Assembly: GCA_028714995.1 (NCBI GenBank)
Contig: JAQTLI010000237.1
Location: 1-5,380, forward strand
Direction of reading: 5' to 3'
DNA: 5,380 bases
DNA from: Methylobacter sp.
GTDB taxonomy: Bacteria > Pseudomonadota > Gammaproteobacteria > Methylococcales > Methylomonadaceae
A model generated the notes under the pieces. It saw nothing but the letters and a program-made list of their open reading frames with translations, did not search any database and was not told the DNA's origin. Numbering within the stretch: the first letter of the stretch is position 1; each line of letters starts with the position of its first letter. Both the position numbers and the translations under genes were made by a program. Shown here piece after piece: positions 4,749-5,380 of this stretch.

Positions 4749-5380
4749 ATGGCCAAGTTGCAAAGCGGGAATGAGCTGATTTTCAGGGTTGCCATTCCAA
4801 TTCCTATTTATCGATTGTTTGATTATTTGGCTCCGGATGATATCGATCTGTCTAATATCAAACCAGGGATCCGTCTGGAAGTTCCCTTCGGCAAAGGTAA
4901 AAAAATCGCATTTCTGGTTGAGTGTGTTCAGTACAGCGACGTGGATACCGGTAAATTAAAACGAGTCGAACGGATTTTGGATGAAACACCGTTATTGTCA
5001 GCTAAAGATTTGCGGCTGCTGCATTGGGCCAGTCGGTATTATCATCATCCCTTGGGCGAAGTATTCAGTGCTGCATTTCCCGTGGCGCTCCGCCAGGGAA
5101 AATCAGCTGTTGTTCAGGCAGAAAAACGTTATGCGTTGACTGAATTGGGCAAGGCTACCGTTAGCGAGCAGCTCAAGCGCTCACCCAAGCAAAAAAGTGT
5201 GCTGGAAAAATTTCAACATCATCCGTTGGGCCTGTCTGAAACTGAGCTGTCTGCATGGAATGAAAACTGGCGGCCTTCGGTAAAGCAGTTAATAGGCAAG
5301 CAATTGCTGGAGATTGGGCGGCCTGATTCCAGAGTAAATACCGCTCTATCCGTAATCAGGGATGAGGCTCTGCAATGCAA
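4749..5380 (+). CDS. priA: Primosomal protein N' (PriA helicase), N-terminal part, cut by the right edge
   Basis: An open frame of 210 codons runs off the window. PriA is the DEAH-type helicase that recognises stalled forks and D-loops and reloads the replisome through PriB/DnaT/DnaC or equivalents. The visible part holds the 3'-DNA-binding domain (about 11-112) and the winged-helix region (about 113-195); the helicase core and zinc-binding cysteines lie beyond the edge. Characteristic stretches are RVAIPIPIYRLFDYLAP (13-29), VPFGKGKK (45-52), WASRYYHHPLGEV (93-105), LRQGK (114-118) and LKRSPKQ (142-148), each with a close counterpart in E. coli PriA, which has about 730 residues. The N-terminus is about eight residues longer than in E. 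coli. The ATG has only a weak purine-rich leader (CAAAGA). The DnaA boxes 60-100 bases upstream raise the possibility of control by DnaA. Confidence 0.93.
   Translation, partial: MAKLQSGNELIFRVAIPIPIYRLFDYLAPDDIDLSNIKPGIRLEVPFGKGKKIAFLVECVQYSDVDTGKLKRVERILDETPLLSAKDLRLLHWASRYYHHPLGEVFSAAFPVALRQGKSAVVQAEKRYALTELGKATVSEQLKRSPKQKSVLEKFQHHPLGLSETELSAWNENWRPSVKQLIGKQLLEIGRPDSRVNTALSVIRDEALQC

Overview
The window reads as chromosomal DNA of a gammaproteobacterium with near-balanced base composition. The evidence is a DsbB with the CPLC and late-cysteine pattern of proteobacterial enzymes, a PriA whose N-terminus follows the E. coli protein closely, and DnaA boxes of the TTATCCACA type. A methanotroph-like (Methylococcales) host would fit the gene style, but that is only an impression. 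Nothing suggests a phage, transposon, CRISPR array or rRNA/tRNA gene. All recognised genes are on the + strand.

Region 1 (1-2907) is a tight, apparently cotranscribed cation-transport cluster. It holds the C-terminal RCK (TrkA-N/TrkA-C) part of a probable potassium channel cut by the left edge, then two homologous DUF1538 membrane proteins that overlap by ATGA, an atypical PII-like protein, and a small protein of two CBS domains that overlaps the PII gene by ATGA. From memory, a paired DUF1538 system from Halomonas (UmpA/UmpB) was described as a two-component Na+(Li+,K+)/H+ antiporter. If that holds here, the cluster pairs K+ or Na+ movement with three kinds of nucleotide-sensing domain (RCK, PII, CBS). 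This is the most interesting functional hypothesis in the window. No function can be proved from sequence alone.

Region 2 (2908-4336) has a 95-base spacer with an imperfect hairpin, then dsbB, and 14 bases later an exported SAM-methyltransferase-like protein (COG4798 type) with a signal peptide that could be either a SPI or a lipoprotein signal.

Region 3 (4337-4748) is a 412-base noncoding gap. It has a small hairpin just after the methyltransferase-like gene, a stretch of about 77% A+T, and a tight cluster of three DnaA-box sequences. Two of the boxes form the arms of a 13-bp inverted repeat. The gap leads into the 5' part of priA (replication restart helicase), which runs off the right edge. 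The DnaA-box cluster could be an origin element or a DnaA-responsive control region for priA.
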